A DNA stretch of 64,000 nt from Hexactinellida sp. DTS-2022. Lineage: Eukaryota > Porifera > Hexactinellida. The position numbers were made by a program, and so were the translations under genes. Below the pieces are notes generated by a model. That model was not told the origin of the DNA, did not search any database, and saw only the letters and a program-made list of their open reading frames with translations. The stretch spans positions 992,001-1,056,000 of the forward strand of contig JAPNXP010000009.1 in NCBI GenBank assembly GCA_028753945.1, in the 5' to 3' direction. Shown piece by piece: positions 1 through 9,331 of this stretch. How positions within the stretch are numbered: position 1 is the first letter of the stretch; every line of letters starts with the position of its first letter.

Positions 1-2855
1 GGGTCGCGAGGGGAGGGGTTCTGCGGGTCGTTGGGCTTGGGCTCAGGTTTGTCGCTAATCTCTGAATTCCATTTGCTGCTTTGCGTATCTGCGGCGGCAG
101 TTCTCTCCGGGGAGGCGAGGGAGGTGCCGAGTGCGAAGGAGATGACCGGCAGGCTGCACTTGGGCTCCAGAGAGGAGCCGAGGGAGGGGCAGGAGGCGGA
201 GGGACTGCTCTTCCACTGGGGCCCCGGGGGCTGCGTCTCCGTGGGGCTCAGGAAGGGAGGGGACTTGCAGGCGTCAGAGGCCGGCTGGGGAACAGCTGTG
301 GGCTCGCTTGTGGGCTTATCGGACGCGGACTTGTGTTTGGCGTCGGGAGGGAGCTTGGGCGGGGCGGGGGGCTTAGCGGGGGAGCTCTGAGGCGGCTTTA
401 CGGGGGGGAGGGAGGCAGGGGAGATCTTGGGCTTGGAGCCGGCAGGTACGTCCTGCAGGGGCCCCTGTTTCCAGGTGGGGGCCGGCTTGCTGGGGGCGCT
501 GGGGCTGGGACTGGAGGCAGAGGCGTAGCCCGAGTAGAAACTGGGCGCGGGCAGCAGGCCCTGGTTCTTGGGGGTGGGCAGCAGGCCCTGTCTGCCGCGG
601 GCGGGCGCGGGGGCGGCAGGAGGCTCGGGGGTCGGTAGCGGGGCGACTGGGAGCGGAGCGGCGAGAGAGGGACCCCGCGTGGCCTCCGTCTTCTTGTAGG
701 AACCCTTAGGGAGAATGTCGGCTATGGTCGCGTGCGCGTCGTTGACCAGAGCAGTGATGTACTTGTTGGCCAGCTTGATGGCGTCAGCTGATCCGCGGAT
801 GGTGATGGTGGCGTTGAGGCCGGGCCTGGCGTTCTTGTCGAGCTCTATGTGCGCTTTGGAAGCCTCGCGGATCGCGTTGATGTTGTAACCCGCGCGGCCG
901 ATAACGCGACTCACGGCATCCGACTGTATAATGATCTTCTTTGACTTCTTGACGACTTCCTTCCAGCCCTCCTCCTTGCGGGAGCGCCGCGGGGAGGCCA
1001 GGGCCGGTCTGTCGGCCGGGCAGTCGGGGGGCGGAGAGGGGTCCGTGGGGGTGGTGGGGCCGGAGCTGCTGGAACTGGCTTTGGACTTTCTCTGCGGTTT
1101 TTCTTGAACATTCGCGGCAGCGGGAGACTCAGACCTGGCCACCAAGCTGTCCGCGCTTGACTTCCGCTCCAAGAGAAGCGCGTGTGTCTTGGCGAGCAGC
1201 GGACTGGAGTTCTCCTCGCTGGAGCTGGACCTGCTCCTGGAGTCCGGCCGCTTGCCCTCCTCCCGCGGCTCCGAGTAGGACCCCGTCAGGGACTCCGCGT
1301 CCCCCTCGCAGGGACCCTCCTCGCTCGAGAGGAAGGAGAGCTTCTTCTTCTCCTTCTGTTTCTTCTTCTTGGCGCGCTTCCTGGCGGCCTGCAGACGCCG
1401 GTTCTCCTCCTGCTGTCGCTCCAGGTCGATCTGCTGCAGCAGGATGGACGCGTGCTTGTTCGCCTCTTCCGTCTGTCGCTCCTTGGCCAGCATCACTATG
1501 TCGTAGCACTCCTTGCACTTGTTGCGGAACTCCGGGTTCTCGGCGAGGGAGAGGAGGTACTTGGAGCAGTCGGAGTCGGACGGGAACTGCGTCACCTGCA
1601 GCACCAGGTACTCCGCCACGTGGATGTGTCCGCACCGGAACGCGATCATCAGACAGGACACTTTCCGGTTGTCCATGCTGTTCACGTCAACCGAGTTGTC
1701 AACCATTATCTTTATGACGTCAATGTGTCCCCCGTGACAGGCCAGCCAGAGAGGGGAGTTTCCCTTTTTGTTCTTCACCTCGATGTCGGCGCCCCTGGAG
1801 ACCAGCAGCTCCACGAACCTGGCGTGTCCCTTGTCGGCCGCGATGGTGAGCGCTGTGTCCTTGGAGGAGGGAACAGGGGGCGCGTTCACGTCCGCGTCAT
1901 GGTCCAGCAGGAGCCGCCCCACCTCGAAGTGCCCCCCGCTGGCTGCCTCCATGAGGGGGGTGAGTCCCGTCTTGGCGCGGTGCTCCAGGTTAGCTTTCCT
2001 GTCGAGCAGGAGCGTGACCACCTCGTGCTTTCCCTGGAAGCAGGCGAGCGTGAGGGCCGTGTTCCTGTTGGTCTCAATCTGCGCATTCACGTCCGAGCCG
2101 CGGTCGAGCAGCGTCTGCACCGCCTGCACGTGTCCGTTCATGGAGGCGAGCATCAGCGGGGAGATCCCCAGCTTGGAGCCCGAGCGCGAGTTTATGTCCG
2201 CTCCATGGTCCAGCAGCAGTCGGATGATAGCCACGTGGCCGGCGGAGGCCGCCAGGCTGAGAGGCGTGTAGTCGGAGAGATTGCGGTGCTCGAGGTTAGC
2301 GTTCCTCGCCACCAGAATCTCCACCACCTCTTGCCGCCCGGCCGAGCACGCTACGGCCAGAGCCGTGTCCTTGGTCCGGTCGGACTGCGCCTCTATGTCC
2401 GCCCCGCTGTCTAGCAGGATGCGGACTGTGGAGGAGTGGCCCTGGTAGGAGGCCAGCAGGAGGGGCGTCTGGCCCTTCTTGTCCTTGTGCTCGATGTCCG
2501 CCTTGCGGTCTATGAGCAGCTGCACCAACTCGTTGTGTCCGCCGGCCGCCGCGATGGTGAGCGCGGTCTCGTTGTTGTCGGAGCCCCGATCCACGTCCAT
2601 GTTGGAGGGGAAGTCCCGCATGATTGCGTCGGCGTCGTAGGAGCCCTGGATGCCGTGCAGAGCCGACTCCTCGATGCTGGCGAGCTGGTCGTGCGGCGGG
2701 ATGTTCGGCGGGAGGGTGAGGGCGGGGGAGGAGGAGGGGAGGCGCGGCTGCGTGAACGGGTTCGAGACGGGGAGAGAAGTGGCGCAGGAACAGGGGGAGT
2801 AGAAGAACTCTTGTTGGAGGAAGTGCGTGTTGCAACACTGGCAGTATTGATCCAT
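1..2855 (-). CDS. MASK/ANKHD1-ANKRD17-like ankyrin repeat and KH domain protein (partial, C-terminus off window)
   Basis: Reads from ATG at 2855 down to the left edge without a stop, at least 951 codons, no intron seen. About ten ankyrin repeats lie at residues ~90-415 (TALTIAA.GGH, TPLLLAS.QGH, TPLMEAASGGH patterns). A charged, Lys-rich stretch (KKKKQKEKKK) follows near 475-500, then a KH domain at ~640-720 with the GxxG loop IGRAGYN, ending DILPK as in ANKHD1/ANKRD17. The rest is Pro/Ser-rich low complexity. Family members are cytoplasmic scaffolds acting in Hippo/Yorkie and receptor tyrosine kinase signalling; that role here is inference. Oddity: animal MASK proteins carry two ankyrin blocks (about 15 plus 10), and only the second block is present, with no coding exon visible between 2856 and 3552. 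The start at 2855 is the first in-frame ATG before the repeats; a more distant upstream exon cannot be excluded. Confidence 0.85.
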   Translation of the reverse strand, partial: MDQYCQCCNTHFLQQEFFYSPCSCATSLPVSNPFTQPRLPSSSPALTLPPNIPPHDQLASIEESALHGIQGSYDADAIMRDFPSNMDVDRGSDNNETALTIAAAGGHNELVQLLIDRKADIEHKDKKGQTPLLLASYQGHSSTVRILLDSGADIEAQSDRTKDTALAVACSAGRQEVVEILVARNANLEHRNLSDYTPLSLAASAGHVAIIRLLLDHGADINSRSGSKLGISPLMLASMNGHVQAVQTLLDRGSDVNAQIETNRNTALTLACFQGKHEVVTLLLDRKANLEHRAKTGLTPLMEAASGGHFEVGRLLLDHDADVNAPPVPSSKDTALTIAADKGHARFVELLVSRGADIEVKNKKGNSPLWLACHGGHIDVIKIMVDNSVDVNSMDNRKVSCLMIAFRCGHIHVAEYLVLQVTQFPSDSDCSKYLLSLAENPEFRNKCKECYDIVMLAKERQTEEANKHASILLQQIDLERQQEENRRLQAARKRAKKKKQKEKKKLSFLSSEEGPCEGDAESLTGSYSEPREEGKRPDSRSRSSSSEENSSPLLAKTHALLLERKSSADSLVARSESPAAANVQEKPQRKSKASSSSSGPTTPTDPSPPPDCPADRPALASPRRSRKEEGWKEVVKKSKKIIIQSDAVSRVIGRAGYNINAIREASKAHIELDKNARPGLNATITIRGSADAIKLANKYITALVNDAHATIADILPKGSYKKTEATRGPSLAAPLPVAPLPTPEPPAAPAPARGRQGLLPTPKNQGLLPAPSFYSGYASASSPSPSAPSKPAPTWKQGPLQDVPAGSKPKISPASLPPVKPPQSSPAKPPAPPKLPPDAKHKSASDKPTSEPTAVPQPASDACKSPPFLSPTETQPPGPQWKSSPSASCPSLGSSLEPKCSLPVISFALGTSLASPERTAAADTQSSKWNSEISDKPEPKPNDPQNPSPRD

Positions 2856-3552
2856 TATTAGTGGTGTTTCACTAGTCTATTACAAGTTAGCTAACTAGCA
2901 GAGAAATATATATACTTTTATGTTTAGACAGAACTGTGTATTCCCGTTCACGTGGGTAATTACCATCTCGCAGATTTAAAATTCCCAGGAATGCTTTTAT
3001 TTATGTTTCTACATTGTATCAATGCTTAGGAATGGGTGTAATTTACATAAATTATAAGTAAGCCATTGTTGAAGTAGATTATTCCATTATTATCATACGT
3101 AAATATAAAATCCATAACCACCCTCCATTTATCTTATAAATATTAATACTACGGAGTAACTGTGATAGCAATCTTCAAGCCACACATTTCTTCTTTACAC
3201 ATTGGAAGTATGGATAAGTATAATGGCTTCTTACACTGTCGCGAAATTTGGAGGTTTTCAACAAAATTTTATTTTTAGAGCGAACTGTTACTAATTTGTA
3301 ATAACATAATTGTACACAGTACAATATCATATGACCTAAGATGTCATTATGGTATCACCCTATCAACATACAGATTATTTACAGATATAATTATCTTTCC
3401 AAATGTAATCAATCACATTTGGCTATTCCAAGAGGCCTATACACAGAGAACTGAAACAAGACCCTTGAATCTAGTCACAATGCTAGAGCTTATGTTATTA
3501 ATGCTGGGGGTTATATAAGAGTGCCACTTTCAAGGTCAGTTGTATTCCTAAT
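2856..3552. other. AT-rich intergenic region between two divergent genes
   Basis: About 700 bp of AT-rich sequence between the divergent MASK-like and RTK genes. I see no credible coding exon. It should hold both promoters; the RTK side has a TATA-like box. Confidence 0.6.
3512..3519 (+). promoter_or_regulatory. TATA-like box of the first RTK gene
   Basis: The octamer TATATAAG ends 33 bp before the ATG at 3553, with GC-rich flanks (CTGGGGGT before it). The position implies a very short 5' leader. Assigned on motif and position only. Confidence 0.45.
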
Positions 3553-5808
3553 ATGCATTGTGTATTTCCTCAATATGCTCTTCATTTTCTGATGATATGT
3601 CTGTGGTTGGGTTCCACCGTAATGACTGTAGAGATTTGTACAGATACTACCTGCTCGGTTGAAGTGACCTATATAAATCCGGAGGGAGAAGATTGGTTCA
3701 ATAAAACCTGTCCCCCTGACCTCTACAGCGGTAGGAATGATACCACGGTAGATGTGACTGTCGGTAATACCTATGAATTCTTCTGCGTATTTTGTAATGG
3801 AGTGTCAGGGGGTATCGCAAGCTGCGATTGCGAATTGTATAGCTTGTCACTGTCAGATGACTTTCACATAAAATATGAGTGCAAGGTACCTACAAATAAT
3901 CCGGTATTCACTCCCAAAGTAATCACAGCCCAAACGTTTGCCGTTTTATCAACTACTACGACTACACCGCAAATATTCATTACTAGTACAAGCACTACTA
4001 GCACTAGTACTACTAGTATTAGTACACGTACTACTAGTGCAAGTACTACTAGTACTAGTACACGTAGTACAAGTACACGTAGTACAAGTACTACTAGTAC
4101 TAGTACACGTAGTACAAGTACTACTAGTACTAGTACACTCCAACCTGTAACCACTAATTCCACAACAAACAGGCAGCCTGCCAGTGGAATGACAAGGGCG
4201 ATCCTGGGCGCGATCATGTCAATAATTGTAATCGCGATATTGGCTTGTATAAGTGTCACGGTATGTGTAATCGTTATAATAACAGTACAGATATATAGAA
4301 AAAGGAGAAAATGTGACATACTTCGACAAAATGTCTATGCCGATATAGACAACTCGCGAGCCAGCATGGCTCTATACATGGAATTGTCAGAGATAGAAAA
4401 TCAAATCGGTTTCTCAGTCCCCCTGGGCCTAGGGTCTCCTAAAGATGAAGAAAATAACGCAGTGTATTCTAACGCCGAAGATGGCATTCAGGAATTCACT
4501 CTGAATAGTACGAGAAATGTGACCGAGGAGATGTACGGCTATATCACAAGGAGAGAGGGAATGGATGAAGTGAGACCAGCTGATCCATGGTATGACAACA
4601 ACAGCCAGTTGCTAAAGTTAGAATCTACACTCAACAACATGGGAAAACTAACTTTTCTTCCGGTACCCTCCTTCACAGCGAGAAATAGCTTTCAAGTGGA
4701 AAGTCCTGGGTTCGAGACTTATGCAAAATGCGTGTCTGATTCTACTGGGGAGATGGATCACTGTTATGAGAACTTCAGTTCTGCAGATACTTACGAAGAC
4801 CCCCCGGGAACCAAGATGGAATTATACAACAGAATGTCACACATGAGGTTAAGAGAAATAAATCCGGACACAATGAGGATTATCGACACGCTGGGGACAG
4901 GGGAGTTTGGGTCTGTTATGAAAGCTGTTTGGGAGAGTCCTCTGGGGGAGACAGATGTAGCGCTTAAGGTGCTCAAGGAGCCTGGAGATGGAGACAGAAT
5001 AAACACCGCGTTTCTCCAGGAGGCCGCTATCCTGGGTCAGTTCTCGCACCCCAACGTCCTCCGACTGGTGGGGGTGGTCACGCTGACTGCGCCTAACATG
5101 ATAGTGACGGAGCTGATGCAGGAAGAGCTGAGACGCTTCCTGCTGACGCTGCAGACTCAGCACAGCCGGGAGCTGGACTACGAGACCCTAGCGCCGCACT
5201 TCCTCTCCTTCAGCAGACAGGTGGCCAGCGGCATGCAGCACCTGGCCGAGAGAGGCTGCATACACAGAGACATCGCGGCCAGGAACATCCTGCTCACGGA
5301 CAGGTGCGTGTGTAAGATCGCAGACTTCGGTATGTCCAGACGGCTGGAGGCGGAGTCGGACTACTACCGCGTGAAAGGAGGCACCAAGGTGCCCGTCAAG
5401 TGGTCTGCTCCCGAGGCTATCTTCTTCAAGCGGTTCTCTCTCAAGAGCGACGTGTGGAGCTACGGCATGCTCCTGTACGAGATCTGGTCGGTGGGCAGGA
5501 AGCCGTGGCCGTACGAGGACAACAAGAGCACCGTGGAGAAGCTGGCTCGCGGGGCGAACCTGCCTCCTCCCGCGGGCTGTGCCCGTTCGGTCTACGAGCT
5601 GATGGTTAGCACCTGGCACCCCAAGCCCGACCAGCGGCCCGACATGAGGGATATCGTGACTAGACTCAGTGAGTCGGAAGAGAGTCTGCTGACTCGTGGG
5701 GACCTGGAGAACGGGGAAGGAAAGGAAATATTTGCTTTGGGAGCAGAACCATCCGTAGCGGACAATTTGTACAGAGATTTACAAGACAAATACCTCTCAA
5801 CAAAATGA
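3553..5808 (+). CDS. Receptor tyrosine kinase with Ser/Thr-rich stalk (RTK-1)
   Basis: Single exon, 751 aa. A signal peptide (hydrophobic residues ~10-25) precedes a small Cys-containing ectodomain with N-glycosylation sequons. A Ser/Thr/Arg repeat stalk follows at ~131-200, then a transmembrane helix at ~216-248 and a basic stop-transfer segment. The juxtamembrane region is Tyr-rich (NVYADI, CYENF, DTYEDP). The kinase domain spans ~443-710: glycine loop GTGEFG, VALK lysine, FLQEAAIL helix-C glutamate, HRDIAARN catalytic loop, DFGMSRR, then KVPVKWSAPEAI. All catalytic residues are present and the PVKW motif indicates Tyr specificity. It probably senses an extracellular ligand, which is unknown. 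The catalytic domain is nearly identical in DNA to the convergent gene at 6118-8151, while the rest of the protein is not. A polyadenylation-like AATAAA follows the stop within 15 bp. Confidence 0.9.
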   Translation: MHCVFPQYALHFLMICLWLGSTVMTVEICTDTTCSVEVTYINPEGEDWFNKTCPPDLYSGRNDTTVDVTVGNTYEFFCVFCNGVSGGIASCDCELYSLSLSDDFHIKYECKVPTNNPVFTPKVITAQTFAVLSTTTTTPQIFITSTSTTSTSTTSISTRTTSASTTSTSTRSTSTRSTSTTSTSTRSTSTTSTSTLQPVTTNSTTNRQPASGMTRAILGAIMSIIVIAILACISVTVCVIVIITVQIYRKRRKCDILRQNVYADIDNSRASMALYMELSEIENQIGFSVPLGLGSPKDEENNAVYSNAEDGIQEFTLNSTRNVTEEMYGYITRREGMDEVRPADPWYDNNSQLLKLESTLNNMGKLTFLPVPSFTARNSFQVESPGFETYAKCVSDSTGEMDHCYENFSSADTYEDPPGTKMELYNRMSHMRLREINPDTMRIIDTLGTGEFGSVMKAVWESPLGETDVALKVLKEPGDGDRINTAFLQEAAILGQFSHPNVLRLVGVVTLTAPNMIVTELMQEELRRFLLTLQTQHSRELDYETLAPHFLSFSRQVASGMQHLAERGCIHRDIAARNILLTDRCVCKIADFGMSRRLEAESDYYRVKGGTKVPVKWSAPEAIFFKRFSLKSDVWSYGMLLYEIWSVGRKPWPYEDNKSTVEKLARGANLPPPAGCARSVYELMVSTWHPKPDQRPDMRDIVTRLSESEESLLTRGDLENGEGKEIFALGAEPSVADNLYRDLQDKYLSTK
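3985..4137 (+). repeat. Degenerate ACT/AGT/ACA repeat encoding the Ser/Thr stalk
   Basis: Short-period repeat built of AGTACTACT, AGTACA and AGTACACGT units inside the RTK-1 coding region. It encodes TSTSTTS/STR repeats, probably an O-glycosylated mucin-like stalk. The repeat also keeps other frames open, which explains spurious overlapping reading frames here. Confidence 0.8.
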
Positions 5809-6117
5809 TGATAGTAATACAATAAACTTGTACGTATATAAGTTAAATATTTATGTATAAATTAGTTCAATTTCTATTTTGTTTATTTGAAATTTTTGTA
5901 AATAAATCCTAAACTCTAAACCTTTTTCAACCGTGGACCCCATATAGTAATTCTGTAGACCCCCTCCCATTGACCGTATTAAGTCTTATGGACCCCAGGT
6001 TGGGAACCACTGCACTGCTCTAATTCGTTAGGAACAACAAGGCTAAAAATCATTGAATTAATAAACCAAACTATAGTATAACTCAAGGAAACATGTACAG
6101 TCTACAACACCACCAAA
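5809..6117. other. Spacer between convergent RTK genes with a hAT-like remnant
   Basis: AT-rich 3' flank shared by two convergent genes. At about 5925-6015 lies a GC-richer segment ending GGTTGGGAACCACTG, which resembles the terminal inverted repeat (CAGTGGTTCCCAACC) of hAT-type non-autonomous elements. A matching left end is weak, so it is a remnant at best. Confidence 0.4.
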
Positions 6118-8151
6118 CTAGTCCACTTTTATATTCAAATACTTGTTTTGTAAATCATAATACAGCTCCTCTGCTGCAATCGGGTCAGCCCCAAGCAAGA
6201 AAGCGGGCGCATTAGATCCCCTCTTGTTCTCCAGCTCCCCACGAGTCAGCAGACTCTCTTCCGACTCACTGAGTCTAGTCACGATATCCCTCATGTCGGG
6301 CCGTTGGTCGGGCTTGGGGTGCCAGGTGCTAACCATCAGCTCGTAGACCGAACGGGCACAGCCCGCGGGAGGAGGCAGGTTCGCCCCGCGAGCCAGCTTC
6401 TCCACGGTGCTCTTGTTGTCCTCGTACGGCCACGGCTTCCTGCCCACCGACCAGATCTCGTACAGGAGCATGCCGTAGCTCCACACGTCGCTCTTGAGAG
6501 AGAACCGCTTGAAGAAGATAGCCTCGGGAGCAGACCACTTGACGGGCACCTTGGTGCCTCCTTTCACGCGGTAGTAGTCCGACTCCGCCTCCAGCCGTCT
6601 GGACATGCCGAAGTCTGCGATCTTACACACGCACCTGTCCGTGAGCAGGATGTTCCTGGCCGCGATGTCTCTGTGTATGCAGCCTCTCTCGGCCAGGTGC
6701 TGCATGCCGCTGGCCACCTGTCTGCTGAAGGAGAGGAAGTGCGGCGCCAGGGTCTCGTAGTCCAGCTCCCGGCTGTGCTGAGTCTGCAGCGTCAGCAGGA
6801 AGCGTCTCAGCTCTTCCTGCATCAGCTCCGTCACTATCATGTTAGGCGCAGTCAGCGTGACCACCCCCACCAGTCGGAGGACGTTGGGGTGCGAGAACTG
6901 ACCCAGGATAGCGGCCTCTTGGAGAAATGCGGTTTTCGACTGTTCGGCGATATCCTGGTTCATCACCTTGAGAGCTACATTAATGTCTCCCACAGGACTG
7001 TCCCACACTCCCCTACTCACCTCACCGAATTCCCCAGACCCGATTTTCTCTAGGACAGTTATCGTGTCCCTGTTGAGTTCGAGAAGTTTCCCTGTGGACA
7101 TCTGATCGTACAAATCGTTTACATTAGCAGAAGGCTCCTTGTATATGGGTTCCTCTGTGATCATGTAATCACCATCACTGGCATAATCAGAGTAATCCGC
7201 ATCCGATTTGAATCTAGTATAATCACCGAATTGATCGTAGTTTCTCTGCTCCTTGGTAGGGACGATGATGTAGCTAACCTTTCCTTTCTGATTCTTGGAA
7301 GAGGAAAACTTGCGAACACTCTTTATTTGGTCATCAAGTGACTCGTATAACGCCTCGCTAGAAACAGGTTTCGCTCGTCGAATTAGTTGATAGAGGTCCT
7401 CAGAATTATTGGTGCACGAGCCAAGAAAGGACAAGTTTGATGTATCTGCATCAATGTAATCATAATCATTAAAGTTAACTTGCCAATACAGAGGCTCCAA
7501 ATTTGATGGTAGATCTGTGTCTAGCGGAGTGCAAGGATTGACGATATGACAATTATAATCGTTTGACCGCACTCTAAGAGACCCTTCAACCGTGTTCGCT
7601 TCTACAGACCTTACATATACCTTACTCTTCCTAGAAACTAGACACCATATAACTATAACGCCAAACAGGATTGCAACTAATGCCACTAGTAGTACAAATA
7701 CTAGAATCACAGGAATTGTTATACCTAATACTGACCTCAATTCCACTGGAACTGTCACTGAAACTGTCTTTGAAACTGGGATAGTTGTTGGAGAGATAGG
7801 AAGCTTATATAAAAATCCATCGCAATCAAATAGCTCATCACCTATTCGTTCAACAGTACTTTTAAGTTGGCAGAAACAAGAGACCACATTGTTAAGTGGA
7901 AACACAGCAAAGGCCAACCCTTCACAGGTCAACAAGTAGTTCGGAGTTGACCCTGTAGTGACATTACTGAAATTGTGAGGAATAATAATGCCAGTTGGCA
8001 CGCTACAAAACGTATTTTGGCCAAGCGGTATAATCCAATCTACTAACCATGGAAAATCAATCTTGACATCACATATAACCTGAGTTACCTGACATACTAT
8101 CTCAACATTGATAAAGCAGAAGAGGGCGAAGAGTTTAAAAATTGTATTCAT
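6118..8151 (-). CDS. Receptor tyrosine kinase (RTK-2), convergent paralog
   Basis: Single exon, 677 aa. An N-terminal signal peptide leads into a small ectodomain with several Cys and N-glycosylation sites (NFSN), without the Ser/Thr repeat stalk of RTK-1. A transmembrane helix sits at ~139-171. The juxtamembrane region holds many Tyr motifs (DYIDAD, EALYESL, DLYDQM). The kinase domain covers ~365-635: GSGEFG loop, VALKVM lysine, HRDIAARN, DFG, PVKWSAPEAI. From the helix-C segment TAFLQEAAIL to the end of the kinase (LTRG) the protein is identical to RTK-1; the glycine-loop region, ectodomain and tail are only similar. The short C-terminal tail matches the pattern LGA.P...LY.DLQ.KYL of RTK-1. 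The pair are local paralogs sharing a homogenised catalytic tract. Confidence 0.9.
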   Translation of the reverse strand: MNTIFKLFALFCFINVEIVCQVTQVICDVKIDFPWLVDWIIPLGQNTFCSVPTGIIIPHNFSNVTTGSTPNYLLTCEGLAFAVFPLNNVVSCFCQLKSTVERIGDELFDCDGFLYKLPISPTTIPVSKTVSVTVPVELRSVLGITIPVILVFVLLVALVAILFGVIVIWCLVSRKSKVYVRSVEANTVEGSLRVRSNDYNCHIVNPCTPLDTDLPSNLEPLYWQVNFNDYDYIDADTSNLSFLGSCTNNSEDLYQLIRRAKPVSSEALYESLDDQIKSVRKFSSSKNQKGKVSYIIVPTKEQRNYDQFGDYTRFKSDADYSDYASDGDYMITEEPIYKEPSANVNDLYDQMSTGKLLELNRDTITVLEKIGSGEFGEVSRGVWDSPVGDINVALKVMNQDIAEQSKTAFLQEAAILGQFSHPNVLRLVGVVTLTAPNMIVTELMQEELRRFLLTLQTQHSRELDYETLAPHFLSFSRQVASGMQHLAERGCIHRDIAARNILLTDRCVCKIADFGMSRRLEAESDYYRVKGGTKVPVKWSAPEAIFFKRFSLKSDVWSYGMLLYEIWSVGRKPWPYEDNKSTVEKLARGANLPPPAGCARSVYELMVSTWHPKPDQRPDMRDIVTRLSESEESLLTRGELENKRGSNAPAFLLGADPIAAEELYYDLQNKYLNIKVD

Positions 8152-8200
8152 TTAGTATCTCCTCAATAAAATCAATTTGTGTCTTATAGATTTTAGAACC

Positions 8201-8208
8201 TATTTATA
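8201..8208 (-). promoter_or_regulatory. TATA-like box of RTK-2
   Basis: On the minus strand TATAAATA lies about 50 bp upstream of the RTK-2 ATG (8151). Motif and position only; the two RTK genes thus both have a candidate TATA element close to the start codon. Confidence 0.4.
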
Positions 8209-8473
8209 ACTGAACCCAATATTATCTTATATCAAATTACGAATTCAGAGGATAATTCAGTTTATTATTTTAGCAATAAGATATTTTGTTTACTTGCACA
8301 ATTTTAAATATTCATCCCTATAGGGGTGATTACCAAAGGTTGTTGCTTTTATTTCATTTCTAATTAATTAATACTAGCAAATTCGCTCTTATAGGATTAA
8401 CCCAATATTATTGAATGCCAATAATAATGATTAGGAATAAGTTGTCGTTGCTTTATGATTTTGAAAGACTATA

Positions 8474-9070
8474 TTAAACCACATGCTCTAGTATTCCCTG
8501 TCTGATCAGATGTTCGCAATGAGCCTTGAGTAGGAAGTGCTGGCTGTTACTGCTTAGCTGGACAACAGTGCCGTCTTCTGTCTCGAACTCCCCGTACTCC
8601 ACCAGACACCGGACCTGTATGTGGAGCCCGGTCGGGGGCTGCATGTGTCTCGTCAGGTCCAGCCCGCTGCCTCCTCCCAGAGAGGACATGTACCTGGCCA
8701 GTGAGCGGCTGTATTTAGTGAACCACTGCACCTCTTGCTCGTGCAGACGAGGCTTAAGCTCTGGGGGCACTGCCCCTCCCATCTCCCATCTCAGCTGACG
8801 TATCCTACCAACCCGATTGTGCAGGTATGCCAGGAGACAGCGCTGGTTCCTCTCCAGCGCAGAGTGGCGCAACTGGATTCCAGAGAGCAGCCCCCTCTCC
8901 CCCTCAGAGGTGGCTCGCACCTCCTCCTGGTTCCGCTGGAAGAGATCTCCCATCTCCTCCAGCACCTGTCGGACCAGCTCGTCGTTGAATACCGGAATGG
9001 CATTAGGCCCCTCTGTGGCCTCGGAGCGACGTATCTCCCTTAGCAACTCCACAGCTCTCCCTCCTAGCAT
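8474..9070 (-). CDS. GINS1: GINS complex subunit 1 (PSF1)
   Basis: Single exon, 198 aa, the length expected for PSF1. Conserved family blocks are visible: LRQVLEEM-like LVRQVLEEM near residue 35, RNQRCLLAYLHNR near 78, the RSLARYMSSLGG block near 123, and the C-terminal VRCLVEYGEFETEDGT followed by SQHFL and LIRQGILEH. PSF1 is one of four subunits of the GINS tetramer, part of the CMG replicative helicase (CDC45-MCM-GINS) in the nucleus. The C-terminal B-domain needed for CDC45 and Pol epsilon contact appears complete. The neighbour PECR is divergent, the two ATGs being 261 bp apart, so the short spacer probably holds a bidirectional promoter. Confidence 0.95.
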   Translation of the reverse strand: MLGGRAVELLREIRRSEATEGPNAIPVFNDELVRQVLEEMGDLFQRNQEEVRATSEGERGLLSGIQLRHSALERNQRCLLAYLHNRVGRIRQLRWEMGGAVPPELKPRLHEQEVQWFTKYSRSLARYMSSLGGGSGLDLTRHMQPPTGLHIQVRCLVEYGEFETEDGTVVQLSSNSQHFLLKAHCEHLIRQGILEHVV

Positions 9071-9331
9071 CAGACGTACTAACTAACTACCGAATCGCCC
9101 GACTGGTTACACGTAATAGCAATTTAAGGAATATGGAATATGGAATGCATATTTTTAACCGAAATTAAAATATAACATGTAGAAACATAACATGTAGTTA
9201 TGTATCGAAAAAATAGAATAAACAAATTAGTAAAATCAGAATTTGTACTGAATTTATTAGTGTGTTAGTCTCGCTACTTTTAGCGTTGAAAACTTTAGCT
9301 ATTACTGTATACAGTAATATCAGTATAACGA

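Noticed and set aside
1182-2414. 410-codon plus-strand frame across the ankyrin region
   Set aside because: Antisense shadow of the GC-rich MASK-like gene; Leu/His/Arg-rich composition without domains.
3864-4319. 151-codon antisense frame with Val/Leu repeats
   Set aside because: Product of the ACT/AGT short-period repeat of RTK-1 read on the other strand.
6304-7053. 249-codon open frame on the plus strand
   Set aside because: It is the antisense of the RTK-2 kinase domain; the same frame appears antisense to RTK-1 because the DNA is nearly identical.
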